Part shown: positions 17,679-25,711 of the stretch, in pieces
How the letters are laid out: the number at the start of each line of letters is the position of its first letter
Position numbering within the stretch: the stretch's first letter is position 1
From: WLND01 sp040398845
Lineage (GTDB): Bacteria; Actinomycetota; Actinomycetes; S36-B12
Reading direction: 5' to 3'
DNA: 64,000 bases
Assembly: GCA_040398845.1 (NCBI GenBank)
Contig: JBBATH010000004.1
Coordinates: forward strand, 124,001 to 188,000
Notes under the pieces: generated by a model
The model's input: only the letters and a program-made list of their open reading frames with translations
What the model was told of the DNA's origin: nothing
Databases searched by the model: none
Translations under genes and position numbers: made by a program

Positions 17679-18691
17679 GACTGGGCCTGTCCCATCCAGA
17701 ATCCACCACTGCTGGCAGGGGCGTCGTAGAGCTCAAGTAGCTCCTCATCAAGCCGAGAGATAGCAAGAGCAAAGCCTGCCTGATCAAGGGTGGTCGCATA
17801 ACTGCCCATCCACGACCGGCTCACTGCGATGCCCCTCGCGCCAAGGGCAGCTGCCGCGCCTCGGTAGAGGATCGATAATTCCATGAGCGTCAAGGATCCC
17901 GAGTTGTTGACCATGAGGGCCACGCGGGTACCTGCATCTAGGCCGGCGTCCTCGACCAGCCGATCGATGAGCAACTCGCATACGTCGTCGGCCTTGAGGT
18001 CATCGCTCACGACTGTGCCTGGCTCCCCATGAACCCCTAGGCCGATCGCCAGATGCGAGCCGTCAGCGGCGCCCAGCGCCTGCCGGCTCACCGGATGAAC
18101 GACGGTCCCGATGGCCCCGCTGATGGATCGCGTGCAGTCCCGAACGAGCCTCGCCATCTCCGAGCAGTCAGCAAGATTGGCCCCTCGCTCTGCGAGCGCA
18201 CCCACGATCTTCCAAACGAAGAACAGGCCAGGACCCCCTCGCCGATCCTCTGCTCGATGGGGTGGTGCTGAAGCAATGTCGTCATAGAGAACCACCATGG
18301 CAACGCGCAACCCTGCCGCTTCCGCCTCTTCAATTGCCAGCGTTGCGTTCATGATGTCGCCCGCGTGACTGGAAACAAGGAGCAGCACCCCCGCGCCACG
18401 GTCGGCCTCTTTAAGGCCCGCGACAATCTGCGAAGGGCCCGGCGAGGAAAAGATCGGACCGGGGACATTCACGTCCAGCAGCCCAGGGCCGACCCACCCG
18501 ATCATCGCCGGTTCGTGTCCGGTGCCGTTCGCCACAACGAGGCCTACACGGCCTTCTGGCTTTCGAGTGGCCCGCACGACGAGCCCGTTCGAGAGCGCGA
18601 TCAGCGTCGAATGAGCGGCGATGTAGCCGTCCAGCATCTCCTCGACGATATCCTTGCGGTCATTGAACATCCACCTAGTCCGCATGCTCAT
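17675..18691 (-). CDS. Diverged DhaK-type kinase subunit (sugar-binding)
   Basis: 338 residues, the substrate-binding partner of the DhaL-type protein. The His that forms a covalent hemiaminal with the ketose in canonical DhaK is present in GLGVHGEPG. Other hallmark loops are altered: GGGSGHEP becomes ANGTGHEP, the NYTGD loop becomes SSHAGDIMN, and the GVAGT region reads RGGPGLFFVWKI. These changes surround the substrate pocket and indicate a substrate other than dihydroxyacetone (inference). ATGA overlap with the epimerase gene upstream and GTGA with dhaL downstream. Likely role: C1 phosphorylation of a ketose before aldol cleavage. Confidence 0.82.
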   Translation of the reverse strand: MSMRTRWMFNDRKDIVEEMLDGYIAAHSTLIALSNGLVVRATRKPEGRVGLVVANGTGHEPAMIGWVGPGLLDVNVPGPIFSSPGPSQIVAGLKEADRGAGVLLLVSSHAGDIMNATLAIEEAEAAGLRVAMVVLYDDIASAPPHRAEDRRGGPGLFFVWKIVGALAERGANLADCSEMARLVRDCTRSISGAIGTVVHPVSRQALGAADGSHLAIGLGVHGEPGTVVSDDLKADDVCELLIDRLVEDAGLDAGTRVALMVNNSGSLTLMELSILYRGAAAALGARGIAVSRSWMGSYATTLDQAGFALAISRLDEELLELYDAPASSGGFWMGQAQS

Positions 18692-19530
18692 GCGATGTAC
18701 CTCCTGATGTGCTTGGCCGCATCCCGCGCCTCTTCATCGAGGCTTACAGCGAGGTTCCGCCACGCGTAGGTACTACGCCCCGTCTCAACACGCGGGTTCG
18801 GGAACGTCTCGAACACAACCCATCCGTCGTAGCCGATTGAATCGAGAGCGTCCTTGAACGGCTTCCAGTCGATGTGACCGAATTGCGGCGCCCGGCGGTT
18901 GTTCGCCGCAACCTGCACGTGGCCAAGTCGGTCGCCCGCCAGCAGAATCGCCTGCGCGAGGTCGTCCTCCTCCATGCTCATGTGGAAGGTGTCCACCTCG
19001 ACCATGACCGACGGATGCCCAATTTCATCGAGGAACTCGCAACACTCTCCAACGGTGTTGAACATGTTGCTCTCGAATCGGTTGAGGACCTCAAGGCAAA
19101 TGGTCACTCCAAGTCCCGAGGCAACCTCTGCAAGGTCGCGCAGGCAGTCTGCTGAACGCTTGCGGTAGTCGCTTCGATCACCGGGAAGGAAGGTCATCCA
19201 AGGTGAGTACGTGACACCCCCGAGAATCGGGCTCCCGAGGTCGGCCGCATCATGCAGACTCTGAGTCAGATGCTTGACACCGGCAGCTCGAACGACCGGG
19301 TCAGGACTTGAAATGTCTCTGTCACGAGTGAGCCCAGTGCTGCACGCGATTGACACACCTTCGCGCTTCGCCGCTTCCGCAATGCCTTTCACATCGATCT
19401 CGATTCCAGCGACCAGGGAGATCTCTACGCCGTCAAAGCCCGACGCTGCTGCCTTCTCGAAGACGGTCGTCTGATCATCAGCCCAAGTGTCGAGCCAGTA
19501 GAAAGCCTCGATGCCAACTGTTCTCGTCAC
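18688..19530 (-). CDS. Ketose 3-epimerase-like TIM-barrel enzyme
   Basis: 280 residues of the xylose-isomerase-like TIM-barrel (AP endonuclease 2) superfamily. Motif order matches D-tagatose/D-allulose 3-epimerases: CLEVLNRFESNMFNTVGE, VEVDTFHMSMEEDD, LGHVQVAANNR, and VVFETF. These supply the Glu-Asp-His-Glu set that binds Mn2+ or Co2+ and does proton exchange at C3. L-ribulose or erythrulose-phosphate isomerases of the same fold are possible alternatives. Starts with GTG overlapping the DUF35 stop (GTGA). In the operon it stands with an aldose isomerase-like gene, a kinase pair and an aldolase, which fits interconversion of a rare ketose. Confidence 0.8.
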   Translation of the reverse strand: MTRTVGIEAFYWLDTWADDQTTVFEKAAASGFDGVEISLVAGIEIDVKGIAEAAKREGVSIACSTGLTRDRDISSPDPVVRAAGVKHLTQSLHDAADLGSPILGGVTYSPWMTFLPGDRSDYRKRSADCLRDLAEVASGLGVTICLEVLNRFESNMFNTVGECCEFLDEIGHPSVMVEVDTFHMSMEEDDLAQAILLAGDRLGHVQVAANNRRAPQFGHIDWKPFKDALDSIGYDGWVVFETFPNPRVETGRSTYAWRNLAVSLDEEARDAAKHIRRYIA

Positions 19531-20003
19531 GATGCACTCCTGACTTCGAATGCCACGCGCAAAAGTGGGTGCATCTGCTCATCGCCGATGAATACTGCCG
19601 CCACTCGGGCTCCCGCGTCGGGAACCGCGTCGGTCAGGATCCGATGGGTTATGGCTCCATCGACTCCGTCGAGGGCGATGATCCCAAGGGTGTAGGGGGC
19701 TTCGAAACCTCCGAATGGGGCGGCTCCATAGACGCGTGTCGCGACTCTCACGGTGCCGCCACCTGGCAACTCGAACCAGGATGTCTCGAGGTGATCATCG
19801 GGACAGAGTCGTCGTGGAGGGAAGAAGGTGCGCGAGCAATGAGTGCACCGTGTGGTGCGGAGAGATCCCCGAGCGAGTCCTTCAAAGAAGGGACTGGCTG
19901 AGCCGAGTGTTCTGCTGTACGCGAGGGTCATCTCGTACTGGAGGGTGCTCACGTTGTTCAATTCATCGTGCTCTGCACGCTCCCGCGCCACGATCCTCAT
20001 CAC
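19527..20003 (-). CDS. DUF35 / Zn-ribbon OB-fold protein, thiolase partner
   Basis: About 158 residues: an N-terminal helix and rubredoxin-like zinc ribbon (CTHC, then LCPDD, where the fourth ligand is not the usual Cys) followed by an OB-fold (about 75-155, including GTVRVATRVYGAAP and APYTLGIIALD). DUF35 proteins form complexes with thiolase-superfamily enzymes, for example archaeal acetoacetyl-CoA thiolase/HMG-CoA synthase and the steroid retro-aldolase Ltp2. The gene overlaps the thiolase-like stop (GTGATG: start at GTG 20003 or ATG 20000), so they are surely partners. A thiolase-DUF35 pair inside a sugar operon is odd. Confidence 0.83.
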   Translation of the reverse strand: MMRIVARERAEHDELNNVSTLQYEMTLAYSRTLGSASPFFEGLARGSLRTTRCTHCSRTFFPPRRLCPDDHLETSWFELPGGGTVRVATRVYGAAPFGGFEAPYTLGIIALDGVDGAITHRILTDAVPDAGARVAAVFIGDEQMHPLLRVAFEVRSAS

Positions 20004-21199
20004 GCCGCCCTTCGGAAGACGTTGACTGCGCAGATTGCACCTACGCCTGAATGGGTGTCGGTGATCCCTACGCGCGCATCGCGGACTTCTCGTGCAGCGC
20101 CTACTTCTCCCCGCAACTGACCGACGATCTCGATCGCTTGGGCGATACCCGTCGCACCCACAGCGGACCCTCGCCCGAGCAGACCTCCGGACATGTTCAC
20201 CGGAATGCGTCCCTCCCGGTCAAACCGCCCATCGACAGCCGCAAGTCCCCCTGATCCGATGTCGCAGAACCCAAGATCCTCATACGCCTGGACTTCAGCC
20301 CCACTGAAGGAGTCATAAACCTCGGCGATATCGATCTGCGAGATCGGGTCAGTGACACCAGCCATTTCGTAGGCCCGCCTCGCTGCCGCACGTTTAGCCG
20401 AGAAGTGTGCAAGGAAGCGCGGATCGCGATCCGCCAGGCGCGGATGATCGGTCGCAGATCCCGCGCCGGAGTATTCGACGAAGGGCCGTTGCCCGTACGT
20501 GGTCGAGTGTTCCAGCGCCCACTCTTGAGTGGCCAAAAGCACTGCCGCAGCACCATCGCTCATAAGGCTGGTGTCAAGGAGTCGGTACGGAGTTGCCAGA
20601 ACCTTGGAGTTGAGAACATCGTCGACACTGATCGTCATGCCCTTGTGAGCCATCGGATTCGCGAGCGCCTCTCGCCTGTTCTTGACAGCAACGTGTGCGA
20701 ATTGGTCGGGCGTCGTCCCGTAGCAGCGCATGTGCTCAGTCATCATGAGTGCATACGGCGCAGCAAAACTGCCGAACAGGGGCGTCTCCCAGTCGAAGTC
20801 CGCGGAAAGCGCGAGGATCTCGGTTGCCGTCGCCCGATCGACGGATCGTCCGTTCGTCTCGCCTCCGAAAACAAGAACGGCGCGGGCCTCCCCGGCCATG
20901 ATCGCCGTCCTGGCGGTCTGGAGCGCGAGAGCTCCGGTGGCACCACCGCCCTCGACCCTCACCAGAGGTTTCCCGGTCAACCCGACGGCTTCATTCCAGA
21001 CCGAGCCCAAGCTCATCGACTGGTTGAAGTGGTCGCTCTCGTACGAGGCCACTCCCATATCGACGTGAGCGGTTGTTGCTCCGGCATCTCGCAGGGCCTG
21101 CACCGTCGCAGCAACGACCATGTCGGTCAGGCTCGCATCGAGCCTTTGGCCGGTGAACGGCGTCATCCCGATGCCCAGGACCAGCGGGAGACCCGTCAC
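20000..21199 (-). CDS. Thiolase-superfamily protein (SCP-x/Ltp2-like) lacking catalytic Cys and His
   Basis: 399 residues with the thiolase fold of the SCP-x/lipid-transfer type. At the nucleophile loop, where active thiolases read NNNCSTGS, this protein reads EGGGATGA: Gly (about G86) replaces Cys. In the GGLLxxGHPxGATG loop it reads GGLLGRGSAVGATG: Ser (about S345) replaces the catalytic His. It therefore should not do Claisen chemistry. The steroid retro-aldolase Ltp2 is a comparable Cys-less enzyme that uses tyrosines and needs a DUF35 partner; here IAEVYDSFSG (Tyr about 295) falls in the matching region. The GTG start overlaps the SorC-regulator stop (GTGA). A CoA-thioester aldolase or retro-aldolase role is an inference. 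Confidence 0.8.
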   Translation of the reverse strand: MTGLPLVLGIGMTPFTGQRLDASLTDMVVAATVQALRDAGATTAHVDMGVASYESDHFNQSMSLGSVWNEAVGLTGKPLVRVEGGGATGALALQTARTAIMAGEARAVLVFGGETNGRSVDRATATEILALSADFDWETPLFGSFAAPYALMMTEHMRCYGTTPDQFAHVAVKNRREALANPMAHKGMTISVDDVLNSKVLATPYRLLDTSLMSDGAAAVLLATQEWALEHSTTYGQRPFVEYSGAGSATDHPRLADRDPRFLAHFSAKRAAARRAYEMAGVTDPISQIDIAEVYDSFSGAEVQAYEDLGFCDIGSGGLAAVDGRFDREGRIPVNMSGGLLGRGSAVGATGIAQAIEIVGQLRGEVGAAREVRDARVGITDTHSGVGAICAVNVFRRAA

Positions 21200-22158
21200 A
21201 GGCCGAGTTCCATCAGTCGCTCAGCGGTCGTTGAGTCGGTGATGAGCGCGTGCACGAATCCACCACGAATCCCGGCTCGGATCGCTGTCACCTTCTCCGG
21301 ACCACCCGCAACAATGGCGCTCATGGGACATGCCCTGAGGTCATCGAGGGTGAGGCCGACATGGATCGCATCCGTCGACCAGGGGATGTGCACTCCGTCC
21401 TCGTTGAAGAAGTGACCAAGCGCGTCTCCCACTGCGCCCGCCTTCTTCAATTTCGGCAGGTCAGACTCCGGCAGGGTTCCGTGACGAAAGAGTGGTGCAT
21501 CGGCCGATACCGTGCCGACGCTCTGGAGCATGAGGCTGGCTCCACGTGCTGATTTGAGGGAGGCTGCAACGGATGGCTCAGCAATGAGCGCCTCACGCAT
21601 ATCAGGCGTTGACACGAATGTGGGAGCCGAAATCACTTCTGCCCACCCGCCTGCTGCCTCGGCTAGTCGACTCGTGACGTCATAAGCGGCGAAGCCCGCA
21701 TTCGGTGAAGCACCGACCCCCTCCAACGTCACGAATTGGCACTTCATGGATTGAGTCACCGAGAATGTCTGCGGCATCAGAGCGACGGTTCGCCCTAGCC
21801 CGATGCCAACGGTCAAGTCTGGCTCGAGCCGCTCGCTGAGCCACTCGGACGCGCCAGCCGCAAGAGCAGAGCCAATTAACTGGCCTGGCAGGGGGCTCGC
21901 CACGACGCGAACATCCTTCAGTCGAAAGGCGCTCAGCAGCAGTCCTTCGAGATCCGCGAAGGCATCGTCCGGTCCAATTATCTGCACCTGCACGATGCCA
22001 CTTTTCATCGCAAGACTGAGCAGGCGATTCACTTTCATCCTTGATAGACCGAGGAATTCACCGATCTGCTCTTGAGTCATCTCCGACTCGTAATAGAGGC
22101 GAGCCACCCGGGCACACATTCTGTGCTCGGCCTGAGGCAACTTGATCTGTTCCGCCAC
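21196..22158 (-). CDS. SorC/DeoR-family sugar-sensing transcriptional regulator
   Basis: About 320 residues. N-terminal helix-turn-helix MTQEQIGEFLGLSRMKVNRLL, then the large sugar-phosphate-binding domain of the SorC family (VGIGLGRTVALMPQ, ADAPLFRHGTLP, IVAGGPEKVTAIRAGIRGGFV). Such proteins sense a phosphorylated sugar and control the operon they head. Start placed at GTG 22158, six bases after AGGAAGG; the frame is open to 22215 but without a ribosome site. First gene of the eight-gene overlapping operon, so it probably autoregulates. Its presence is good evidence that the pathway substrate is a sugar or polyol that becomes phosphorylated. Confidence 0.9.
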   Translation of the reverse strand: MAEQIKLPQAEHRMCARVARLYYESEMTQEQIGEFLGLSRMKVNRLLSLAMKSGIVQVQIIGPDDAFADLEGLLLSAFRLKDVRVVASPLPGQLIGSALAAGASEWLSERLEPDLTVGIGLGRTVALMPQTFSVTQSMKCQFVTLEGVGASPNAGFAAYDVTSRLAEAAGGWAEVISAPTFVSTPDMREALIAEPSVAASLKSARGASLMLQSVGTVSADAPLFRHGTLPESDLPKLKKAGAVGDALGHFFNEDGVHIPWSTDAIHVGLTLDDLRACPMSAIVAGGPEKVTAIRAGIRGGFVHALITDSTTAERLMELGL

Positions 22159-22182
22159 GATTGCCTTCCTCGTATGAGCCCC

Positions 22183-22250
22183 ATGATCATTTGCACGTGA
22201 GTCGGTAAAACGCACAGTTGGACGCTAGCACCGGTTTCACACAAGGTCAA
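22183..22250 (-). promoter_or_regulatory. Predicted promoter of the sugar operon
   Basis: Reading on the minus strand: -35 TTGACC (22250-22245), 17-base spacer, -10 TAGCGT (22227-22222). The 5' leader then contains the 8-base palindrome ATGATCAT (22190-22183), a possible operator, and the ribosome site AGGAAGG before GTG 22158. Spacing is ideal; the -10 match is moderate. Confidence 0.45.
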
Positions 22251-22334
22251 GGAAGGAGGCAGACTCGTCACGGGTTATGGACAGGCGAAACCGAACATGG
22301 CGACCCCAGGCCGTCACGGAGCGGGCAAGTGAGG

Positions 22335-23492
22335 CTAGCGACGGCCAGCCAAGGCAACGGCCAGGCGAACAGGCCGGCGACGCATCGCCCTGTCCAGCGT
22401 TGTCTCACCCCGGCTGAGTCGTTCGAATCCCCGCCACCCCGCCTGCGTTGAGGTCAAGGCCTTATGAACGAGCACGGGATGCCGGCTGAAAACCGACAGT
22501 AGCGCGGACCCTGCCCGGATCTCCTCCCCGAGCGTGGCTGCGATCGCATCGGAGTACCGCGCACCCACCGCCTCCAGGCTCTGGCTCCCCAGCGCGAGGC
22601 CACCTGCAACGGAGCCAGCGAGGCGCCCTGACCTCAGCGCGAACGAGATGCCCTCCCGTGTCCACGGCTCGAGCAGCCCCGCCGCATCGCCGCACAGGAG
22701 CACCCTGCCCTTCGTGAGCGGTGAATCCTTCTTCCTGCACCGGGTGAGGTGGCCACCGCTCTTCTCGACCGTGGCTCCCGAAAGGCCAAGGCTCTCCATG
22801 TAGCGCTTGAGGTACTCCTGCTGCCACGTCGCATTCCCGCGACGCGCGATCGCCCCGACCGTGAGTCGGTTGCCCTTGGGAAAGACCCAGGCGTAGGAAC
22901 CCGGCAGCTCGCCGAAATCAAGGTGTAGGCGGCCACGCCACTCGGAGGCCTGCGCCTCGGTGACGCCGAGCTCGACCTCGAGGCCTAGATCGACCTGCGC
23001 GTACTGAGCCCCGACATCGCCGGCAACCCGGCTCGCGCTTCCGTCAGCACCGATCAGGGCCTGCGTGCGCACGATGCCCGCCGAGGTGCGCAGACTTACG
23101 TTTGTGGAGTCCTCATCAATCTGCTCAAGGGTGACCCCGGTGGCAATAACCGCGCCGGCACTCTCGGCAACAGCGACGAGCTTCGAGTCGAACTCGCTGC
23201 GATCAATCATCCAAATGAATGGCTCGGTTGTCGTGCGCGTCGCCGCTCGCTGTCCGCCCAGACTGAAGGTCGCCGACGTCGTTGAGTCGAGGACGGGCAC
23301 CTCAAACCCCGGCGGCAGTGCACGCAACGAGGTGCCGACCAGCCCACCCCCGCAAAGCTTGTAACGCGGGAGGTCGCTGCGCTCAATCAGGAGGGTTCGG
23401 GCACCGGACTCGGCAGCGGCCAGCGCGGCCATCGATCCAGCGGGTCCTGCGCCGATCACGACGACATCCCACTGCGATCCGTCGATGGTCAT
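22335..23492 (-). CDS. Geranylgeranyl-reductase-family FAD oxidoreductase (menaquinone reductase MenJ-like)
   Basis: FAD-dependent oxidoreductase of about 385 residues. N-terminal dinucleotide motif GAGPAGSMAALAAAESG, the LIERSDLPRYKLCGGGL segment diagnostic of the geranylgeranyl reductase family, the DG motif around GADGSASRVA, and the second FAD motif LLCGDAAGLLEPWTREGI. Family members saturate isoprenoid chains of chlorophyll, archaeal lipids or, in mycobacteria (MenJ), menaquinone. Start at ATG 23492 has AAGGG about 10 bases upstream; the frame extends to 23552 without support. Divergent from the J-domain gene. Confidence 0.88.
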   Translation of the reverse strand: MTIDGSQWDVVVIGAGPAGSMAALAAAESGARTLLIERSDLPRYKLCGGGLVGTSLRALPPGFEVPVLDSTTSATFSLGGQRAATRTTTEPFIWMIDRSEFDSKLVAVAESAGAVIATGVTLEQIDEDSTNVSLRTSAGIVRTQALIGADGSASRVAGDVGAQYAQVDLGLEVELGVTEAQASEWRGRLHLDFGELPGSYAWVFPKGNRLTVGAIARRGNATWQQEYLKRYMESLGLSGATVEKSGGHLTRCRKKDSPLTKGRVLLCGDAAGLLEPWTREGISFALRSGRLAGSVAGGLALGSQSLEAVGARYSDAIAATLGEEIRAGSALLSVFSRHPVLVHKALTSTQAGWRGFERLSRGETTLDRAMRRRPVRLAVALAGRR

Positions 23493-23634
23493 GCGACCAA
23501 CGCCCTTCGCTGCACGGCAGTATGGTAGACCGGGCTCGTCGACTTCGCTCAAAGGGCTCGACGCAAACCAGCGTTACCATCGTCCTTCAGGATCGGGCTA
23601 TGGGAACTTCACGCTGAGCCAAAGGGAGCAGGAC

Positions 23635-24252
23635 GTGGATAGGGATGAGGCTGCCGCGCTCCTCGGTGTCCCGTCTCATGCGACCACCGAGGCCGTTAAG
23701 CGCGCATGGCGGGTGTGGGCGAGGCTTGCGCACCCTGACGCCGGCGGCGACCCGCAGCATTTCGCCGAACTCGACGAGGCGCGGCGGGTCCTGCTCCGTG
23801 CACAACCGCCCTCACTCGGACTCGAACCCACGCCACGATCGACCTGGCGGGAGGTGCTCACCCGCCCCGCGCATCCGATCCTGCTGGGCCTCGGAGCCGT
23901 GGTGGCGGTGACGCTCGCCGTCGTCCCCTCGTTTACTCCCCCGCCGCTCGTCCTCGCCGCCGCCCCAGCCTTCCTCGCCGCGACCGCTTGGGCAGTAGTC
24001 GCCAGCCGCGCCCTGCTTGCTCCGCGGGGAGGGCGTAGCCCGAGACCCGATCACGGTCACCGAATCACGGCACTCGCACTGCTTTGGCTCCCCATCGCGT
24101 CAGCTCAGGTGGTCGTCGCGATCATCGCAGGCGTCAGTCTGATTCCCGTGCTCCCGCTCAGTGCCCTTCCGCTCGCAGCCGCAGTTTCGGCGGTCAATCC
24201 CGGGGCAGGTCTGTGGCGTCCGGTGAGCGGCGAACGCCCACCGGACGACTGA
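23635..24252 (+). CDS. J-domain membrane protein
   Basis: 205 residues. N-terminal J domain: DEAAALLGVPSHATTEAVKR, WARLAHPDAGG with the essential HPD tripeptide, and FAELDEARRVLL. It should stimulate a DnaK-type Hsp70. After a linker come about four hydrophobic stretches (IRSC-proximal region from about 80 onward), so the J domain would face the cytoplasm from a membrane anchor. Start at GTG 23635 follows AAAGGGAG by 6-7 bases; the frame is open upstream to 23485 but overlaps the divergent gene. The membrane part resembles no family I recognise. It ends 2 bases from the convergent propeller gene. Confidence 0.78.
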   Translation: MDRDEAAALLGVPSHATTEAVKRAWRVWARLAHPDAGGDPQHFAELDEARRVLLRAQPPSLGLEPTPRSTWREVLTRPAHPILLGLGAVVAVTLAVVPSFTPPPLVLAAAPAFLAATAWAVVASRALLAPRGGRSPRPDHGHRITALALLWLPIASAQVVVAIIAGVSLIPVLPLSALPLAAAVSAVNPGAGLWRPVSGERPPDD

Positions 24253-24254
24253 AC

Positions 24255-25637
24255 CTACTTCGTGATCCGGACCCCTGCTGAGATGGCGCCCATCTGGGTG
24301 AACATCGGCGTGTAGGTAAGCGAGACGCTGCACCTGACGCTGCTGCCAGTCGCTACGCCGTCAGGGGTGAAGGTCTTCCTCGTCTCCCCCCCGATCGCGG
24401 ATCCATTGCGCAGCCACTGGTATTTGACGGAGGCAACCTTCCAACCCGTCGTGTTGCGGTACGAGCAGGCCAACGGCGAGCCTGCCGCCGCGGTGCCCGA
24501 GACCTTGGCGGTGAGCACCGGGCCAATGCCCGTCCCGATGCGGGAGATGCGCCCGGGGTACTGAATCGACCCTGCCGCGGTGGTTCTGGACGGCTGCTCG
24601 CTGAGCCAGATATTGCCGTCGGCTCCTGCCGCGCCCAGGCCTGGCTGAGCGTTGGCCTTCGGCGTTGGGTATTCCGTGATGACCCCGTCGAGGGTGATCT
24701 TGGCCAATTTGCTCGTCATTGACTCAACGAACCATAGGTTGCCGTCTGGGCCAGAAGTGATGTCCTGCGGGTCTGACGCTGGGGTCGGGATGTTGAACGT
24801 GGACACCACTCCGGTGGGCGTCATGCGCCCGATCTGGTTATCAACCGGCATGGTGAACCACAGGTTTCCGTCGACTCCCACGGTGATGTCCCCGACGCTA
24901 ATCGGGTTGGGATTGCTAGGTGCCGGCGGCGTGGTCGCCACCGGGAACGAGGTGACGACGCCATCAACAGTGATGCGGCCTATCCTGCTCGCCGCGGGCA
25001 TGGTGAACCACATGGCTCCGTCTGGTCCGGCGGTGATGAGGTACCCGCACTGAATGCAGTTGCTGGAGTATTCGATCTTGGTTGGCCCAGTCGCCCCCAC
25101 CGCCGGGATCGCGAACTCGGTGATGACGCCATCGGGAGTGATCCGGCCGATCGCATTCGCGAAGTCCTCGGTAAACCAGAGGTTCCCATCAGGGCCAGCC
25201 GCGATCCCATACGGACGTGAGTTCGCTGTCGGCGTTGGGTAGGTCGTGATGTCACCTGCTGGAGTGATCCGGCCAATGACGTTGGTGTTAAACGCCGTGA
25301 ACCACATATTGCCGTCGGGTCCCGCCGCCATGTCGAACAGTCAGGCCGAACTCGTCCCACCGCCAGGGAACTGGAACTCCCGGACGGCACCGCTGGGCGC
25401 GATCCGTCCAATCCTGTTGGTCCAGTAGCGGGTGTACCACATGTTGCCGCCCGGTCCTGCGGTCACGCCGTACGCCGGGCCGTTGGTCCGGGCCTTTGGA
25501 ACGTACACCTGCGAGTAGTCACCCAGCGGATCCGCCTGAGCGGGCGCCGCCGCGAATCCAGCGGCGACCGCGCCGATTGCCACGGCCATCACCACGACGG
25601 AACGCGTCGAGGCGCCTTTGAATGTTGCAATGCTCAT
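24255..25637 (-). pseudogene. Secreted streptogramin-lyase-like propeller protein interrupted by in-frame TGA
   Basis: One reading frame from ATG 25637 to 24255 broken once, by TGA at 25343-25341. The 5' part encodes a signal peptide (AAGFAAAPAQA) and one repeat; the 3' part encodes more repeats of the type GPDGNLWFTE-xxx-IGRITPxG, as in virginiamycin B lyase propellers, then an Ig-like domain with two Cys (about the last 90 residues). Repeat register is continuous across the stop (GGGTSSA, stop, LFDMAAGPDGNMWFT), so a single base change explains it. The stop context is TGA-C, which is leaky, so read-through is possible; otherwise the 3' part from ATG 25331 would lack an export signal. Antibiotic lyase activity should not be assumed. 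Confidence 0.8.
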
Positions 25638-25711
25638 GCTCTCGCTCTTTCACTCAGGTGATGCAGGAGGTGGTGAATCTACAGGCCACAACGTGGTGCC
25701 CTCTGTGTTCC

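Noticed and set aside
25341..25343. Genome-wide reassignment of TGA to an amino acid
   Set aside because: Many intact genes in the window end in TGA, including all the 4-base ATGA/GTGA overlaps.
24255..25637. Streptogramin resistance enzyme
   Set aside because: The propeller repeats resemble virginiamycin B lyase but the fold is widespread in secreted proteins; the gene is interrupted and has an added Ig-like domain.
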